A stretch of 64,000 nucleotides of DNA from Pigmentiphaga sp. (GTDB taxonomy: Bacteria > Pseudomonadota > Gammaproteobacteria > Burkholderiales > Burkholderiaceae_B). The notes beneath the pieces were generated by a model that saw only the letters and a list, made by a program, of their open reading frames with translations, ran no database searches and had not been told where the DNA came from. The stretch lies in contig JALOAI010000009.1 of NCBI GenBank assembly GCA_023228945.1, positions 62,001 through 126,000 of the forward strand, in the 5' to 3' direction. Shown in pieces: positions 17,369 to 25,917 of this stretch; within the stretch, counting starts at the first letter, position 1; each line of letters begins with the position of its first letter. The translations under genes and the position numbers were made by a program.

Positions 17369-18991
17369 ATGACACAAACCCCTGGTTCCTTCACTGCTTC
17401 GCCGGCCCCTTCATCCTATACGGTGCGGGAGGCGGTATACGATTTGCTGCGTGATTTCGGTGCCCGCAAAATCTTCGGCAATCCGGGATCCACCGAGCTG
17501 GCGATGTTTCGCGATTTTCCCGACGATTTCGAGTACGTGCTGGGCCTGCACGAAGCGGTGGTGGTCGGCATGGCCGACGGCTACGCGCAAACCACGGGCA
17601 ACGCCGCCTTCGTCAATCTGCATTCGGCGGCGGGCACGGGCAATGCCATGGGCAACATCTACACGGCGTTCAAGAACCAAACGCCGATGGTCATCATCAC
17701 GGGGCAGCAATCGCGCTCGATCCTGCCCTTCGATCCCTATCTGAGTTCGGCGCAGCCTTCCGAACTGCCCAAGCCCTACGTCAAATACAGCATCCAGACG
17801 GCGCGCGCCGAGGATGTGCCCTTGGCTGTGGCGCGAGCCTATTACATGGCCATGCAGGCGCCCCGCGGCCCGGTGCTGGTGTCGGTCCCTGCCGACGACT
17901 GGGACCGCCCGGCGGAACGCCTGGAGGCGCGCACCGTGAGTACCCAGGTGGCGCCCGACCCGGCCGCGCTGGCGGCCATCGCCCACGCCTTGAACGCCGC
18001 GCAGCGGCCCGCCTTCGTGGTGGGCGCGTCGGTCGACCGCGATGGCGCCTGGCCCGAGATGCTGCAACTCACCGAGAACCATTCCGCCGCCGTGTATGTG
18101 GCGCCGTTTGCCTCGCGCTGCAGTTTTCCCGAAGACCACGAACTATTCCGGGGCTTCCTGCCGGCCTCGCGCGAGCGCATCGTCAAACAATTGGCGGGGC
18201 ACGACTTCCTTCTCGTCATCGGTTCGCCGGCCTTCGTTTACCACGTTGAAGGCAGCGGGCCGCATATCCCTCCCGGCGCCAGTCTGTACCAGCTGACCGA
18301 AGATCCGGAAGTCGCCAGCTGGGCGCCCGTGGGTACCGCCGCCGTCGGCAATATCCGCTTGGCGCTGCAAGGGCTGCGGGCGCTGGCGAATCCCGCCACG
18401 CGCCAGCCGCCGCCGGCGCTGGCGCCGATAGCGCCGGCCGAGGCCAGCGAGCCCATGAGCGTTGCCTACGTGCTGCAAACGCTGGCTCAGCTGCGGGATC
18501 CGGAAAGCATCATCGTCGAGGAGGCGCCTTCGTCGCGCATCGTGATGCACGACCACCTGCCCATCGTGCGTCCCGAAACGTTCTACACGATGGCCAGCGG
18601 CGGCCTGGGCTATGGCATGCCCGCCGCCGTGGGCGTGGCCATGGGCAAGCCGGGCAAAAAAGTGATTTGCGTGATCGGCGACGGCTCCACGATGTATTCA
18701 CCGCAAGCCATCTGGTCGGCCGCGCAGCGCGGTCTCGACATCACTTTCCTGGTGATCAACAATGCGGGCTACGCCGCCATGAAGCGCTTTGCCGGCGTTT
18801 TCGATTTTCCCGCCGACCAGCCCGTGCAGGGCACCCAGCTGCCGGGCATCGATTTCGTCGGGCTGGCTCAGGCCCAGGGTTGCCCCGGGGTGCGGATCAC
18901 CCGGCCGGACGACCTCGCGGCGGCGATCCGCCAGGGCCTGCAAACCCAGGGCCCCAGGCTCATCGAGGCCGTCGTCGCATCCGGGGTCTGA
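17369..18991 (+). CDS. mdlC: Benzoylformate decarboxylase (TPP-dependent)
   Basis: A 540-residue thiamine-diphosphate enzyme that decarboxylates benzoylformate (phenylglyoxylate), or a ring-hydroxylated form, to the benzaldehyde. The N-terminus has KIFGNPGSTELAMFRDFP and LGLHEAVVVGMADGYAQ with the cofactor-activating glutamate of the family nearby. The middle has LHSAAGTGNAMGNI, and the C-terminal TPP/Mg motif is IGDGSTMYSPQAIW then FLVINNAGYAAMKRF. The ATG at 17369 lies 50 bases after the repeat array. It is followed by an aldehyde dehydrogenase, the next step of a mandelate-type route. Close relatives such as acetolactate synthase-like enzymes are less likely given NPGSTE and TYAAM-type motifs. 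Confidence 0.88.
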   Translation: MTQTPGSFTASPAPSSYTVREAVYDLLRDFGARKIFGNPGSTELAMFRDFPDDFEYVLGLHEAVVVGMADGYAQTTGNAAFVNLHSAAGTGNAMGNIYTAFKNQTPMVIITGQQSRSILPFDPYLSSAQPSELPKPYVKYSIQTARAEDVPLAVARAYYMAMQAPRGPVLVSVPADDWDRPAERLEARTVSTQVAPDPAALAAIAHALNAAQRPAFVVGASVDRDGAWPEMLQLTENHSAAVYVAPFASRCSFPEDHELFRGFLPASRERIVKQLAGHDFLLVIGSPAFVYHVEGSGPHIPPGASLYQLTEDPEVASWAPVGTAAVGNIRLALQGLRALANPATRQPPPALAPIAPAEASEPMSVAYVLQTLAQLRDPESIIVEEAPSSRIVMHDHLPIVRPETFYTMASGGLGYGMPAAVGVAMGKPGKKVICVIGDGSTMYSPQAIWSAAQRGLDITFLVINNAGYAAMKRFAGVFDFPADQPVQGTQLPGIDFVGLAQAQGCPGVRITRPDDLAAAIRQGLQTQGPRLIEAVVASGV

Positions 18992-19109
18992 CGGCCGCTG
19001 GCGGCACGGCGAACCGAATCGCGGCATGGCAAGATACATTCGGCGCGGGCCGGCGGCATTGGGCTCGCCGGCCTGCGCCACTCAACGCAAGAGCGCATCG
19101 AGAGAAGAT

Positions 19110-20558
19110 ATGGACGTAAAACTACGCATCGGCGCAGAGCTGCGCGAATCCGGCGACGGCCGCTACTTCGAGTGCCGTAGCCCCCTGTCGGGCGAGGTGG
19201 TGGCGCGTGTGGCGGCGGCCACCGTCGACGACGCCGTGGCCGCCGCCGATCGGGCGGGCGAGGCCTTTGCCGAATGGTCGGAAACCGGGCCCAACCAGCG
19301 CCGGGCCCTCATGACGGCGGTGGCCGATCTGCTCGCCGAGCGGGCCGAGCGATTCAGCCAATGCATTGTCGACGAAACCGGCACCTCGGCGGCCTGGGCC
19401 CGGTTCAATGTCCAGGGTTCCATCAACGCCTTGCGTGAGGCGGCGGCGCTGGCCACCCAGGTGGCTGGCGAGAACATCCCTTCCGACAAGCCCGGCACGC
19501 TGGCCATCACCACCCGGGTTCCGGTGGGCGTGGTGCTGGGCATCGCCCCCTGGAATGCGCCACTGCTGTTGGGCATCCGCGCCATCGCCATGCCGCTGAT
19601 CTGCGGCAATACCGTGGTCCTCAAGGCTTCCGAGCTGTGCCCCGGCACCCATCACCTGATCGGCGAGCTGTTCACCGATGCGGGTTATCCGCCCGGCGTG
19701 GTCAATGTCATTACTCACGACACCGCGTCGGCGCCAGGCATCGTGGAAGCGTTGATCGCCCATCCCGCGGTGCGCCGGGTCAACTTCACCGGCTCCACCC
19801 GGGTGGGACGCATCATCGGCGAACTGGCGGGGCGCCACCTCAAGCCGGCCCTGCTGGAATTGGGCGGCAAGGCGCCGCTGGTGGTGCTCGAAGACGCCGA
19901 TCTCGACCAGGCCGTGAACGCCGCGGCCTTCGGCGCCTTCATGAACCAGGGCCAGATCTGCATGTCGACCGAGCGTATCGTGGTCGATGCCAAGATCGCC
20001 GACGAGTTCGCGCGCCGCCTGGCGGCCAAGAGCGCCACGCTGGAGGCGGGCGACCCGCGTACCGGCACGCCGGTGCTGGGCGCCCTGATCGGCGAAACCG
20101 CGGCCAACCAGGTGCAGGCGCTGATCGACGACGCGGTGGCCAAGGGCGCCCGGTTGCTCACGCCCGTCAAGCGCGACCACAATGTGTTCGGCCCCGTCGT
20201 GCTCGATGGCGTCACCCCCGAGATGCGGGTCTACGCCGAGGAGTCCTTCGGGCCCATCGCCTCCATCGTGCGCGTGAACAGCCCCGAGGAGGCGATCCGC
20301 GTGGCCAACGATACCGAGTACGGTTTGGCGGCGGCGGTGTACGGCCGCGATCTGGCGCGCACCTTGCGAGTGGCGCGGCGCATCGAGGCCGGGGTCTGCC
20401 ACGTCAACGGCGCCACGGTCAGCAGCGAACCGCAGCTTCCCTTCGGCGGCGTCAAGGCCAGCGGCTATGGCCGCTTCGGCGGTCGCGCGGCGATCGAGGA
20501 GTTCACGGATTTGCGGCTGCTGACGGTGCAAACCCAGGACCAGAGTTTTCCCTTCTGA
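19110..20558 (+). CDS. NAD(P)-dependent aromatic aldehyde dehydrogenase
   Basis: A 482-residue aldehyde dehydrogenase of the salicylaldehyde/vanillin/benzaldehyde dehydrogenase type. Visible residues: APWNAPLLLG with Asn149, LKASE with Lys172 for NAD binding, FTGSTRVG, the general base in LLELGGKAPLVVL (Glu250) and the catalytic Cys284 in NQGQICMSTERI. PFGGVKASGYGRFGG near the C-terminus is also standard. It follows benzoylformate decarboxylase by 118 bases and would oxidise the benzaldehyde produced to the benzoate that feeds the gentisate genes downstream. Confidence 0.9.
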   Translation: MDVKLRIGAELRESGDGRYFECRSPLSGEVVARVAAATVDDAVAAADRAGEAFAEWSETGPNQRRALMTAVADLLAERAERFSQCIVDETGTSAAWARFNVQGSINALREAAALATQVAGENIPSDKPGTLAITTRVPVGVVLGIAPWNAPLLLGIRAIAMPLICGNTVVLKASELCPGTHHLIGELFTDAGYPPGVVNVITHDTASAPGIVEALIAHPAVRRVNFTGSTRVGRIIGELAGRHLKPALLELGGKAPLVVLEDADLDQAVNAAAFGAFMNQGQICMSTERIVVDAKIADEFARRLAAKSATLEAGDPRTGTPVLGALIGETAANQVQALIDDAVAKGARLLTPVKRDHNVFGPVVLDGVTPEMRVYAEESFGPIASIVRVNSPEEAIRVANDTEYGLAAAVYGRDLARTLRVARRIEAGVCHVNGATVSSEPQLPFGGVKASGYGRFGGRAAIEEFTDLRLLTVQTQDQSFPF

Positions 20559-20640
20559 GATCGCGCCCGGCCAGGGGCCCGCTGCCGGGCCTGGAGCGGC
20601 TCGGTCTGCCCCCCATCCAATGCCGTGGTAACCGCTTGCC

Positions 20641-20757
20641 TGAGCCCGGGCCCCCGCCACGGATGGCGGGGTCAGGCGAGGGGGTCATCCTCTGGCGCCG
20701 AAGGCTCCCCCGAAGGCTGGCGCCGAAGCTCCGGCCGAGAGGTCGGAGTTCTTCACC
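20641..20757 (+). repeat. GNRA-hairpin repeat (copy R2), overlapping the LysR 3' end
   Basis: Hairpins: CCCCGCCA-CGGA-TGGCGGGG (20652-20671), GGCGCC-GAA-GGCTCC (20694 on) and CTCCGGCC-GAGA-GGTCGGAG (20729-20748), then TTCTTCACC. The first stem differs fully from copies at 17076 and 47594 yet pairs perfectly. On the opposite strand the same bases encode the last 24 or so residues of the LysR protein at 20685-21653. Confidence 0.8.
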
Positions 20758-21653
20758 TGGCGCAACGCCGCCAGCGCAGCCTCCACCGCGGCGGCGCGAT
20801 AGCCATCGTCGCGCCAATACATGGCCACCGACCCGAAACCTGAAAGCCGGATCGGCAGCACCGCCATCGCCTTCATTTGCGACAGCCGGAGCGCAGAGCG
20901 GTGCGACGCCACGCCTATCATATTGGTGGTGTTGAGCAGGGTAAGGTTGATCGTCACCGAGTTGGATTCGATATGGTCGTCGGGCACCGGGAGCCCGGCC
21001 GCGGCCAGCGCATCTTCCAGCGAGTCGCGCACCGGCGTGCCCTTGGGCCAAAGCACCCAACGGTAAGCCATCAGGTCGGGCCATTGCAGTTCGCCCTTGG
21101 CCAGCAGCGGATGCTGCGGTCGGGCGACCAGGTGGAGGGGTTCCATGTACAGCCGCTCCTGGCGGATGGTCGGGTCGAGGGTGGGCGTGCCGGCCCGGCC
21201 CACGACGATATCCAGGGTGCCCTGGGCCAACTGCTCCATCAGCAGGTCCACCGTGCTTTCCACCAGCCGGACGCGGGCCTGAGGCATGGTGTCGAGCAAC
21301 AGCCGCACCGCCAGCGGTACGGTGTCCGACGCCGAGGCGCCGGAAGCGCCTATCGCCACCTGGCCGCTGCCACCGGCCAATAGCGCCGCCATGTCCTGGC
21401 CGGCGCGGTCGAGCTGGGCTTCGATGCGGCGGGCATGCTCGATCAAGGTTTGGCCGTACGAAGTCGGGCGCAGGCCGCGGGCATGGCGCTCGAACAGCGG
21501 CAGGCCGATGTCGTCTTCCAGGTCCTTGAGCCACTTGGATAAGCCCGGCTGGGTGATATTGAGCGCCGCCGCCGAATGGCTGATATTGCGGGTTTGCTCC
21601 AGGCTGAGGAGCATCTTGAGGTTGCGCAGGCGCAGGCGGTGGGTCCAGTCCAT
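20685..21653 (-). CDS. LysR-family regulator divergent from the gentisate operon
   Basis: A 322-residue LysR regulator: MDWTHRLRLRNLKMLLSLEQ, then SHSAAALNITQPGLSKWLKD for the DNA-binding helices, and an effector domain with VAIGASGASASDTVPLAVRL. Its last residues (NSDLSAGASAPAFGGAFGARG) are encoded by a repeat copy and are unlike a normal LysR C-terminus, so the native stop was probably lost on insertion. It is divergent from gentisate dioxygenase across 188 bases and is the likely activator of the gentisate operon. Confidence 0.92.
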   Translation of the reverse strand: MDWTHRLRLRNLKMLLSLEQTRNISHSAAALNITQPGLSKWLKDLEDDIGLPLFERHARGLRPTSYGQTLIEHARRIEAQLDRAGQDMAALLAGGSGQVAIGASGASASDTVPLAVRLLLDTMPQARVRLVESTVDLLMEQLAQGTLDIVVGRAGTPTLDPTIRQERLYMEPLHLVARPQHPLLAKGELQWPDLMAYRWVLWPKGTPVRDSLEDALAAAGLPVPDDHIESNSVTINLTLLNTTNMIGVASHRSALRLSQMKAMAVLPIRLSGFGSVAMYWRDDGYRAAAVEAALAALRQVKNSDLSAGASAPAFGGAFGARG

Positions 21654-21841
21654 GGGCTAGCCTTCGCGGAATCCAAAAAACAAGGTATACGAAATTCTGT
21701 ATGGATAATACGATAAATTCATTATCTTTTTTATGGCTGGTCGCCCATAATTATTGAGTTCTAGCCTGCGGATCGATCCGTGGCCGGGCGGCCTACACCC
21801 TCGGAGCTGTCGCCGCCACCCGTTTTTTTCAGGAGATCGCC
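21654..21841. promoter_or_regulatory. Divergent promoter with LysR-type operators for the gentisate operon
   Basis: This gap holds two inverted repeats of LysR style: ATAC-N8-GTAT at 21687-21702 and GATAAT-N11-ATTATC at 21704-21726. They sit next to each other in an AT-rich patch, as expected for a recognition site and an activation site. AGGAGATCGCC before the ATG at 21842 is a strong ribosome binding site. Confidence 0.55.
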
Positions 21842-22885
21842 ATGTCTCAAGCCAATTCCGCCGAGCGCGCCGCCTACTACGAGCAGATCCGGCACAAAAA
21901 CCTCGCCCCGCTCTGGGAGTCGCTGCATTCGCTGGTACCGCCGCACCCCAAGTCCACATGCGTGCCCGCCATCTGGCGCTACAACGAAATCCGCGACGAC
22001 ATCATGGCCGCCGGCACCCTGATTTCCGCCGAAGAAGCGGTGCGCCGCGTGCTCATCCTCGAGAACCCCGGCATTCCCGGCCAGGCCAGCATCACCCAAA
22101 CCCTGTACGCCGGCCTGCAGCTGATCATGCCGGGCGAGATCGCGCCCAGCCATCGCCACACCCAGTCGGCCTTGCGCTTCATCGTCGAGGGCAGCGGCGC
22201 CTACACGGCGGTGGATGGCGAGCGCACCACCATGCAGCCCGGCGACTTCATCATCACCCCGGGCTGGACTTACCACGACCACGGCAACGCCGAGGTCGTG
22301 GAGGGCGGCGAGCCGGTGGTTTGGCTCGACGGTCTGGACATCCCCCTGGTGCGCTTTCTGGATGCCGGTTTTGCCGAGAACTATCCCGAGGCGGTGCAGC
22401 CGGTGATGCGGCCGGAGGGCGACAGCCTTGCCCGCTTCGGCTACAACATGGCGCCGGTGCGCCACCAGCCCGGCCCGGGCGCGTCGCCGATCTTCAACTA
22501 TCCCTACGAACGCAGCCGCGAGGCGCTCGACCGCCTGTATCGCTATGGCGAACTCGACGCCTGGGACGGCGTCAAGCTGCGCTATCTCAACCCCGTGACC
22601 GGCGGTTGGCCCATTCCCACCATCGCCACCTTCATGCAGTTCCTGCCGGCCGGCTTCCAGGGCAAGTCGTACCGCACCACCGACGCCACGGTATTCTGTG
22701 TGGTGGAGGGCACGGGCACGGCGCACATCGGCGATCAACAGTTCCGCTTTGGCCCGCGCGACGTTTTCGTGGTGCCTTCCTGGCAGCCGGTGCAATTGGC
22801 CGCCCTCGAAGACGCCGTGTTGTTCAGTTATTCCGATCGGCCGGTACAGGCCGCGCTCAATCTGCTGCGCGAAGAGCGCAAGTAG
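21842..22885 (+). CDS. Gentisate 1,2-dioxygenase
   Basis: A 347-residue bicupin that opens the gentisate ring with oxygen to give maleylpyruvate, in the cytoplasm. The first cupin carries the Fe(II) ligands: His104 and His106 in PSHRHTQSALRF, and a third from TYHDHGN (His145 or His147). The second cupin (VFCVVEGTGTAHIGDQQFRF) lacks a metal site, as in the family. The N-terminus AAYYEQIRHKNLAPLWESLH is typical. It is the first gene of a compact operon with fumarylpyruvate hydrolase, maleylpyruvate isomerase and 3-hydroxybenzoate 6-hydroxylase. Confidence 0.95.
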   Translation: MSQANSAERAAYYEQIRHKNLAPLWESLHSLVPPHPKSTCVPAIWRYNEIRDDIMAAGTLISAEEAVRRVLILENPGIPGQASITQTLYAGLQLIMPGEIAPSHRHTQSALRFIVEGSGAYTAVDGERTTMQPGDFIITPGWTYHDHGNAEVVEGGEPVVWLDGLDIPLVRFLDAGFAENYPEAVQPVMRPEGDSLARFGYNMAPVRHQPGPGASPIFNYPYERSREALDRLYRYGELDAWDGVKLRYLNPVTGGWPIPTIATFMQFLPAGFQGKSYRTTDATVFCVVEGTGTAHIGDQQFRFGPRDVFVVPSWQPVQLAALEDAVLFSYSDRPVQAALNLLREERK

Positions 22886-22961
22886 GCAAAAAAACACCTA
22901 TCCTGGCGGCTGGCCAAGGCCGCCGCCGATTCCGTTCCACTCCCGAGATACAGGATTCCTC

Positions 22962-23660
22962 ATGAGCTACGTCATTGATCCCGCTCCCGTCGTCGCCGTG
23001 CCCGTGGCGGGCGAAGACCGCCAGTTCCCGGTGCGCCGCGTTTACTGCGTGGGCCGCAATTATGCCGCCCATGCCCGCGAAATGGGCTTCGATCCCGATC
23101 GCGAGCCGCCGTTCTTCTTCTGCAAGCCGGCCGATGCCGTGGTGCCGGTCGCCGAAGGCGAAACCCTGGCCCTGCCGTATCCCGCCGAGACCAAGAACTA
23201 CCACTACGAGATCGAACTCGTGGCCGCCATCGGCAAGGGTGGCAGCAACATCGCCGAAAAAGACGCGCTGGACCATGTGTACGGCTACGGCGTGGGCCTG
23301 GACATGACCCGCCGCGACCTGCAAATGAAAATGCGCGAAATGGGCCGCCCCTGGGAAATCGGCAAGGCCTTCGACCAAAGCGCGCCCATGGGGCCGCTGC
23401 ATCCGGCCGCCAAAGTTGGCCACTTCCCCGACGCCGAGCTCTGGCTGCAAGTCAATGGTGCCGACAAACAGCGCAGCACCACCAAGGCGCTGATCTGGTC
23501 GGTGGCCGAAACCGTGGCCTACCTGTCGCGCTTCTTCCGCCTCGAGCCGGGCGATCTCATCTTCACCGGCACGCCCGAAGGCGTGGGCCCGGTAGTGGCG
23601 GGCGACCTGATGGAAGGCGGCGTGGCCGGCCTGGGCACGCTGAAAGTCCGCGTCGAGTAA
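22962..23660 (+). CDS. nagK: Fumarylpyruvate hydrolase (FAH family)
   Basis: A 232-residue fumarylacetoacetase-fold hydrolase that splits fumarylpyruvate into fumarate and pyruvate. The conserved pieces are YCVGRNYAAHAREMG, PFFFCKPADAVVP, the metal ligands in NYHYEIELVAAIGKGG (the ExE motif), YGVGLDMTRRDLQ and FTGTPEGVGPV. Length and the GRNY-type start fit the NagK/fumarylpyruvate branch rather than fumarylacetoacetase. It lies between gentisate dioxygenase (76 bases upstream) and the isomerase (24 bases downstream). Confidence 0.92.
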   Translation: MSYVIDPAPVVAVPVAGEDRQFPVRRVYCVGRNYAAHAREMGFDPDREPPFFFCKPADAVVPVAEGETLALPYPAETKNYHYEIELVAAIGKGGSNIAEKDALDHVYGYGVGLDMTRRDLQMKMREMGRPWEIGKAFDQSAPMGPLHPAAKVGHFPDAELWLQVNGADKQRSTTKALIWSVAETVAYLSRFFRLEPGDLIFTGTPEGVGPVVAGDLMEGGVAGLGTLKVRVE

Positions 23661-23684
23661 ATCCCTGCACGGAGGCGACACGCC

Positions 23685-24323
23685 ATGCAACTCTACAGCT
23701 TTTTCAACAGCTCCACCTCGTACCGCGTGCGCATTGCGCTGGCTCTCAAGGGCCTGTCCTACGAGTACATGCCGGTGGACATCCGCAAAGGCGCCCACCG
23801 CGATCCGGGCTACGTGGCGCACAACCCGTCGGCCAACGTGCCGCTGCTGGTCGATGGCGACGTCGAGCTGGGCCAATCGCTGGCCATCATCGACTATCTC
23901 GACGCCAAGTACCCACAAAGCCGCCTGATCCCCGAAGATCCCATGGCCCGGGCGCGGGTGCTGGAGTTCGCCTACGCCATCGCCTGCGATATCCACCCCG
24001 TCAACAACCTGCGGATTCTCAAGTATCTGGTGGGCGAGCTCAAGGTATCCGAAGAGCAGAAGAACACCTGGTACGCGCATTGGATCGCCGAAGGGATGTC
24101 GGCGGTCGAGCGCCTGCTCGAGCGGCACGGCAAAGGGCCCTATGCCTTTGGCGACGCGCCCACGGCCGCCGATTGCTGCCTGGTGCCGCAGGTGGCCAAC
24201 GCCCTGCGCATGAAATGCGATCTCGCGCCGTACCCGCGCGCGATGGCGGTGTTCGAGCATTGTCAGGCCCAGGAAGCCTTCAAGCAGGCGGCGCCGTCGG
24301 CCCAGCCCGACTTCAACAACTGA
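23685..24323 (+). CDS. nagL: Maleylpyruvate isomerase (zeta-class GST fold)
   Basis: A 212-residue zeta-class glutathione transferase. The N-terminal thioredoxin domain begins MQLYSFFNSSTSYRVRIALAL with the SSxSxRVR glutathione/catalytic motif, and NPSANVPLLVDGDVELGQSLAIIDYL contacts glutathione. The helical domain has ACDIHPVNNLRIL. It would isomerise maleylpyruvate to fumarylpyruvate with glutathione. Maleylacetoacetate isomerase is the close alternative, but the gentisate neighbours decide the call. GGAGGCGACACGCC precedes the ATG. Confidence 0.92.
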   Translation: MQLYSFFNSSTSYRVRIALALKGLSYEYMPVDIRKGAHRDPGYVAHNPSANVPLLVDGDVELGQSLAIIDYLDAKYPQSRLIPEDPMARARVLEFAYAIACDIHPVNNLRILKYLVGELKVSEEQKNTWYAHWIAEGMSAVERLLERHGKGPYAFGDAPTAADCCLVPQVANALRMKCDLAPYPRAMAVFEHCQAQEAFKQAAPSAQPDFNN

Positions 24324-24335
24324 TCTTCACCATGC

Positions 24336-24355
24336 CTCCGGCCGCCGGGCCGGAG
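24336..24355 (+). repeat. Isolated perfect hairpin resembling the third stem of the repeat family
   Basis: CTCCGGCC-GCCG-GGCCGGAG lies between the isomerase and hydroxylase genes. The stem is identical to that at 17154 and 47667 but the loop is not GNRA, and the other hairpins are missing. It may be a remnant of the family, or an independent transcript-processing hairpin. Confidence 0.4.
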
Positions 24356-24420
24356 AGCGACTTCGTTTCATCCCGCGCCCGGCCGGCCATCGACCGGGCC
24401 ACCCAATTCAGGAGACTCCC

Positions 24421-25641
24421 ATGAGTCAGGCCAAGGCCGCTCAATCCGTGATCGTGGTGGGGGGCGGCATCGGCGGGCTCGCCGCCGCCCTGTCGCTGGC
24501 CCGACTGGGTATTTCAGTCGAACTGCTCGAACAGGCGCCCGAAATCGGCGAAATCGGCGCCGGCATCCAGCTCGGACCCAATGCCTTTGCCGCCCTCGAT
24601 GCCCTCGGCGTGGGCGAGGCGGCGCGCAATCGCGCGGTGTTCACCGAACGCCTGCTGCTGATGGATGCCGTCGATTGCGGTGAAATCGCGCGCATCGAAA
24701 CCGGCGACGCCTTCCGCCAGCGGTTCGGCAACCCCTACGGCGTGATCCATCGCGCCGATATTCATCTGTCCATCCTCGAAGGCGTGCAGCACAGCCAGCG
24801 CATTCGTTTCAAGACTTCCACCACCGTGACCGGCGTGGAATTCAAGGGTGACAAAGTCGAGGTGATCGACCAGCGCGGCGAGCGCCACATCGCCGACGCC
24901 GTGATCGGCGCCGATGGCGTCAAGTCGGTGATCCGCCAGCAGCTGGTCGGTGATCCAGTGCGCGTTACCGGCCATGTGGTGTATCGCGCCGTGGTGGATG
25001 TCGAGAACATGCCCGAAGAGCTGCAGATCAAGGCGCCGGTGGTATGGGCCGGGCCCAACTGCCATCTGGTGCATTATCCGCTGCGCGGCGGCAAGCAGTA
25101 CAACCTCGTCGTTACCTTCCACAGCCGCGAGCAGGAAGAATGGGGCGTGCGCGACGGCAGCAAGGAAGAAGTGCTGTCGTACTTCCAGGGCGTACACCCG
25201 CGCCCGCACCAGATGCTGGATCGTCCTTCATCCTGGAAGCGCTGGGCCACGGCCGATCGCGAACCGGTCGCCAACTGGAGTTCCGGCCGAGTTACCATCC
25301 TGGGCGATGCCGCCCACCCCATGACGCAATACATGGCGCAGGGCGCGTGTATGGCGCTCGAAGACGCGGTAACCCTGGGCGAAGCCGTGAAAGCCTGCGA
25401 TTTCGACTTCCTCGAAGCCTTCAAGCTGTACGAGCAGATCCGCATCCCGCGCACGGCGCGCGTGCTGTGGTCCACCCGCGAGATGGGCCGCATTTATCAC
25501 GCCTCCGGCGTGGAGCGTGCGGTGCGCAATTCGCTGTGGGTCGGGCGCACGCAAGAGCAGTTCTACGACTCCCTCCAGTGGCTGTATGGCTGGCAGGTGG
25601 AGAACTGCATGGATCTGCCGCGGTTGGCCGGTACGGTCTAA
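24421..25641 (+). CDS. 3-hydroxybenzoate 6-hydroxylase
   Basis: A 406-residue class A FAD monooxygenase. It has the FAD motif VVGGGIGGLAAALSLARLG near residues 12-30, EIGAGIQLGPNAFAALD, the DG motif AVIGADGVKSVIRQQ and the GD motif ILGDAAHPMTQYMAQGACMALED. It would hydroxylate 3-hydroxybenzoate at carbon 6 to make gentisate using NADH and oxygen; its position as last gene of the gentisate operon supports this. Salicylate 5-hydroxylation is not expected of this one-component family. CAGGAGACTCCC precedes the ATG. A strong hairpin terminator follows 32 bases after the stop. Confidence 0.92.
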   Translation: MSQAKAAQSVIVVGGGIGGLAAALSLARLGISVELLEQAPEIGEIGAGIQLGPNAFAALDALGVGEAARNRAVFTERLLLMDAVDCGEIARIETGDAFRQRFGNPYGVIHRADIHLSILEGVQHSQRIRFKTSTTVTGVEFKGDKVEVIDQRGERHIADAVIGADGVKSVIRQQLVGDPVRVTGHVVYRAVVDVENMPEELQIKAPVVWAGPNCHLVHYPLRGGKQYNLVVTFHSREQEEWGVRDGSKEEVLSYFQGVHPRPHQMLDRPSSWKRWATADREPVANWSSGRVTILGDAAHPMTQYMAQGACMALEDAVTLGEAVKACDFDFLEAFKLYEQIRIPRTARVLWSTREMGRIYHASGVERAVRNSLWVGRTQEQFYDSLQWLYGWQVENCMDLPRLAGTV

Positions 25642-25673
25642 CGAGTAAAGGTATCGCTCAGATGCGATGTGCC

Positions 25674-25704
25674 GCCAGCCCGTGATCGGAAATCACGGGC
25701 TGGC
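25674..25704 (+). terminator. Hairpin terminator of the gentisate operon
   Basis: A perfect 13-bp stem GCCAGCCCGTGAT/ATCACGGGCTGGC with a 5-base CGGAA loop begins 32 bases after the hydroxylase stop. The downstream sequence is only moderately T-rich (ACAACTTCTT). It is the clearest operon end in the aromatic island. Confidence 0.75.
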
Positions 25705-25917
25705 GTGCTGACAACTTCTTGGCGTGACGGCGGGTGTCAGAACGAAGAGCGAGCCGTCCGTGCTGGGGAGTATTTGCAGCTTCGGTGATGTCGCAAAATC
25801 GAACCTCGTCACTTCCCAGGACCGCGCGCATTTCAGCTATCCATTGCGCCACCCGCCACCCGCATCACATGAAACGGGTGTCCAAGCGCGTGGGCAGTTT
25901 CATCTCAGCAGTCCTGT
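25705..25917. other. Gap after the aromatic island with no clear gene
   Basis: No convincing gene is seen. On the minus strand a 64-residue frame begins MAQWIAEMRAVLGSDEVRF, which faintly recalls the N-terminus of FAD-linked oxidases, but it has no further match and ends in the terminator. It may be a remnant. Confidence 0.4.

Noticed and set aside
25658..25852. Possible FAD-oxidase N-terminal remnant on the minus strand
   Set aside because: Only about 17 residues look suggestive, no ribosome binding site, and the frame runs into a terminator.
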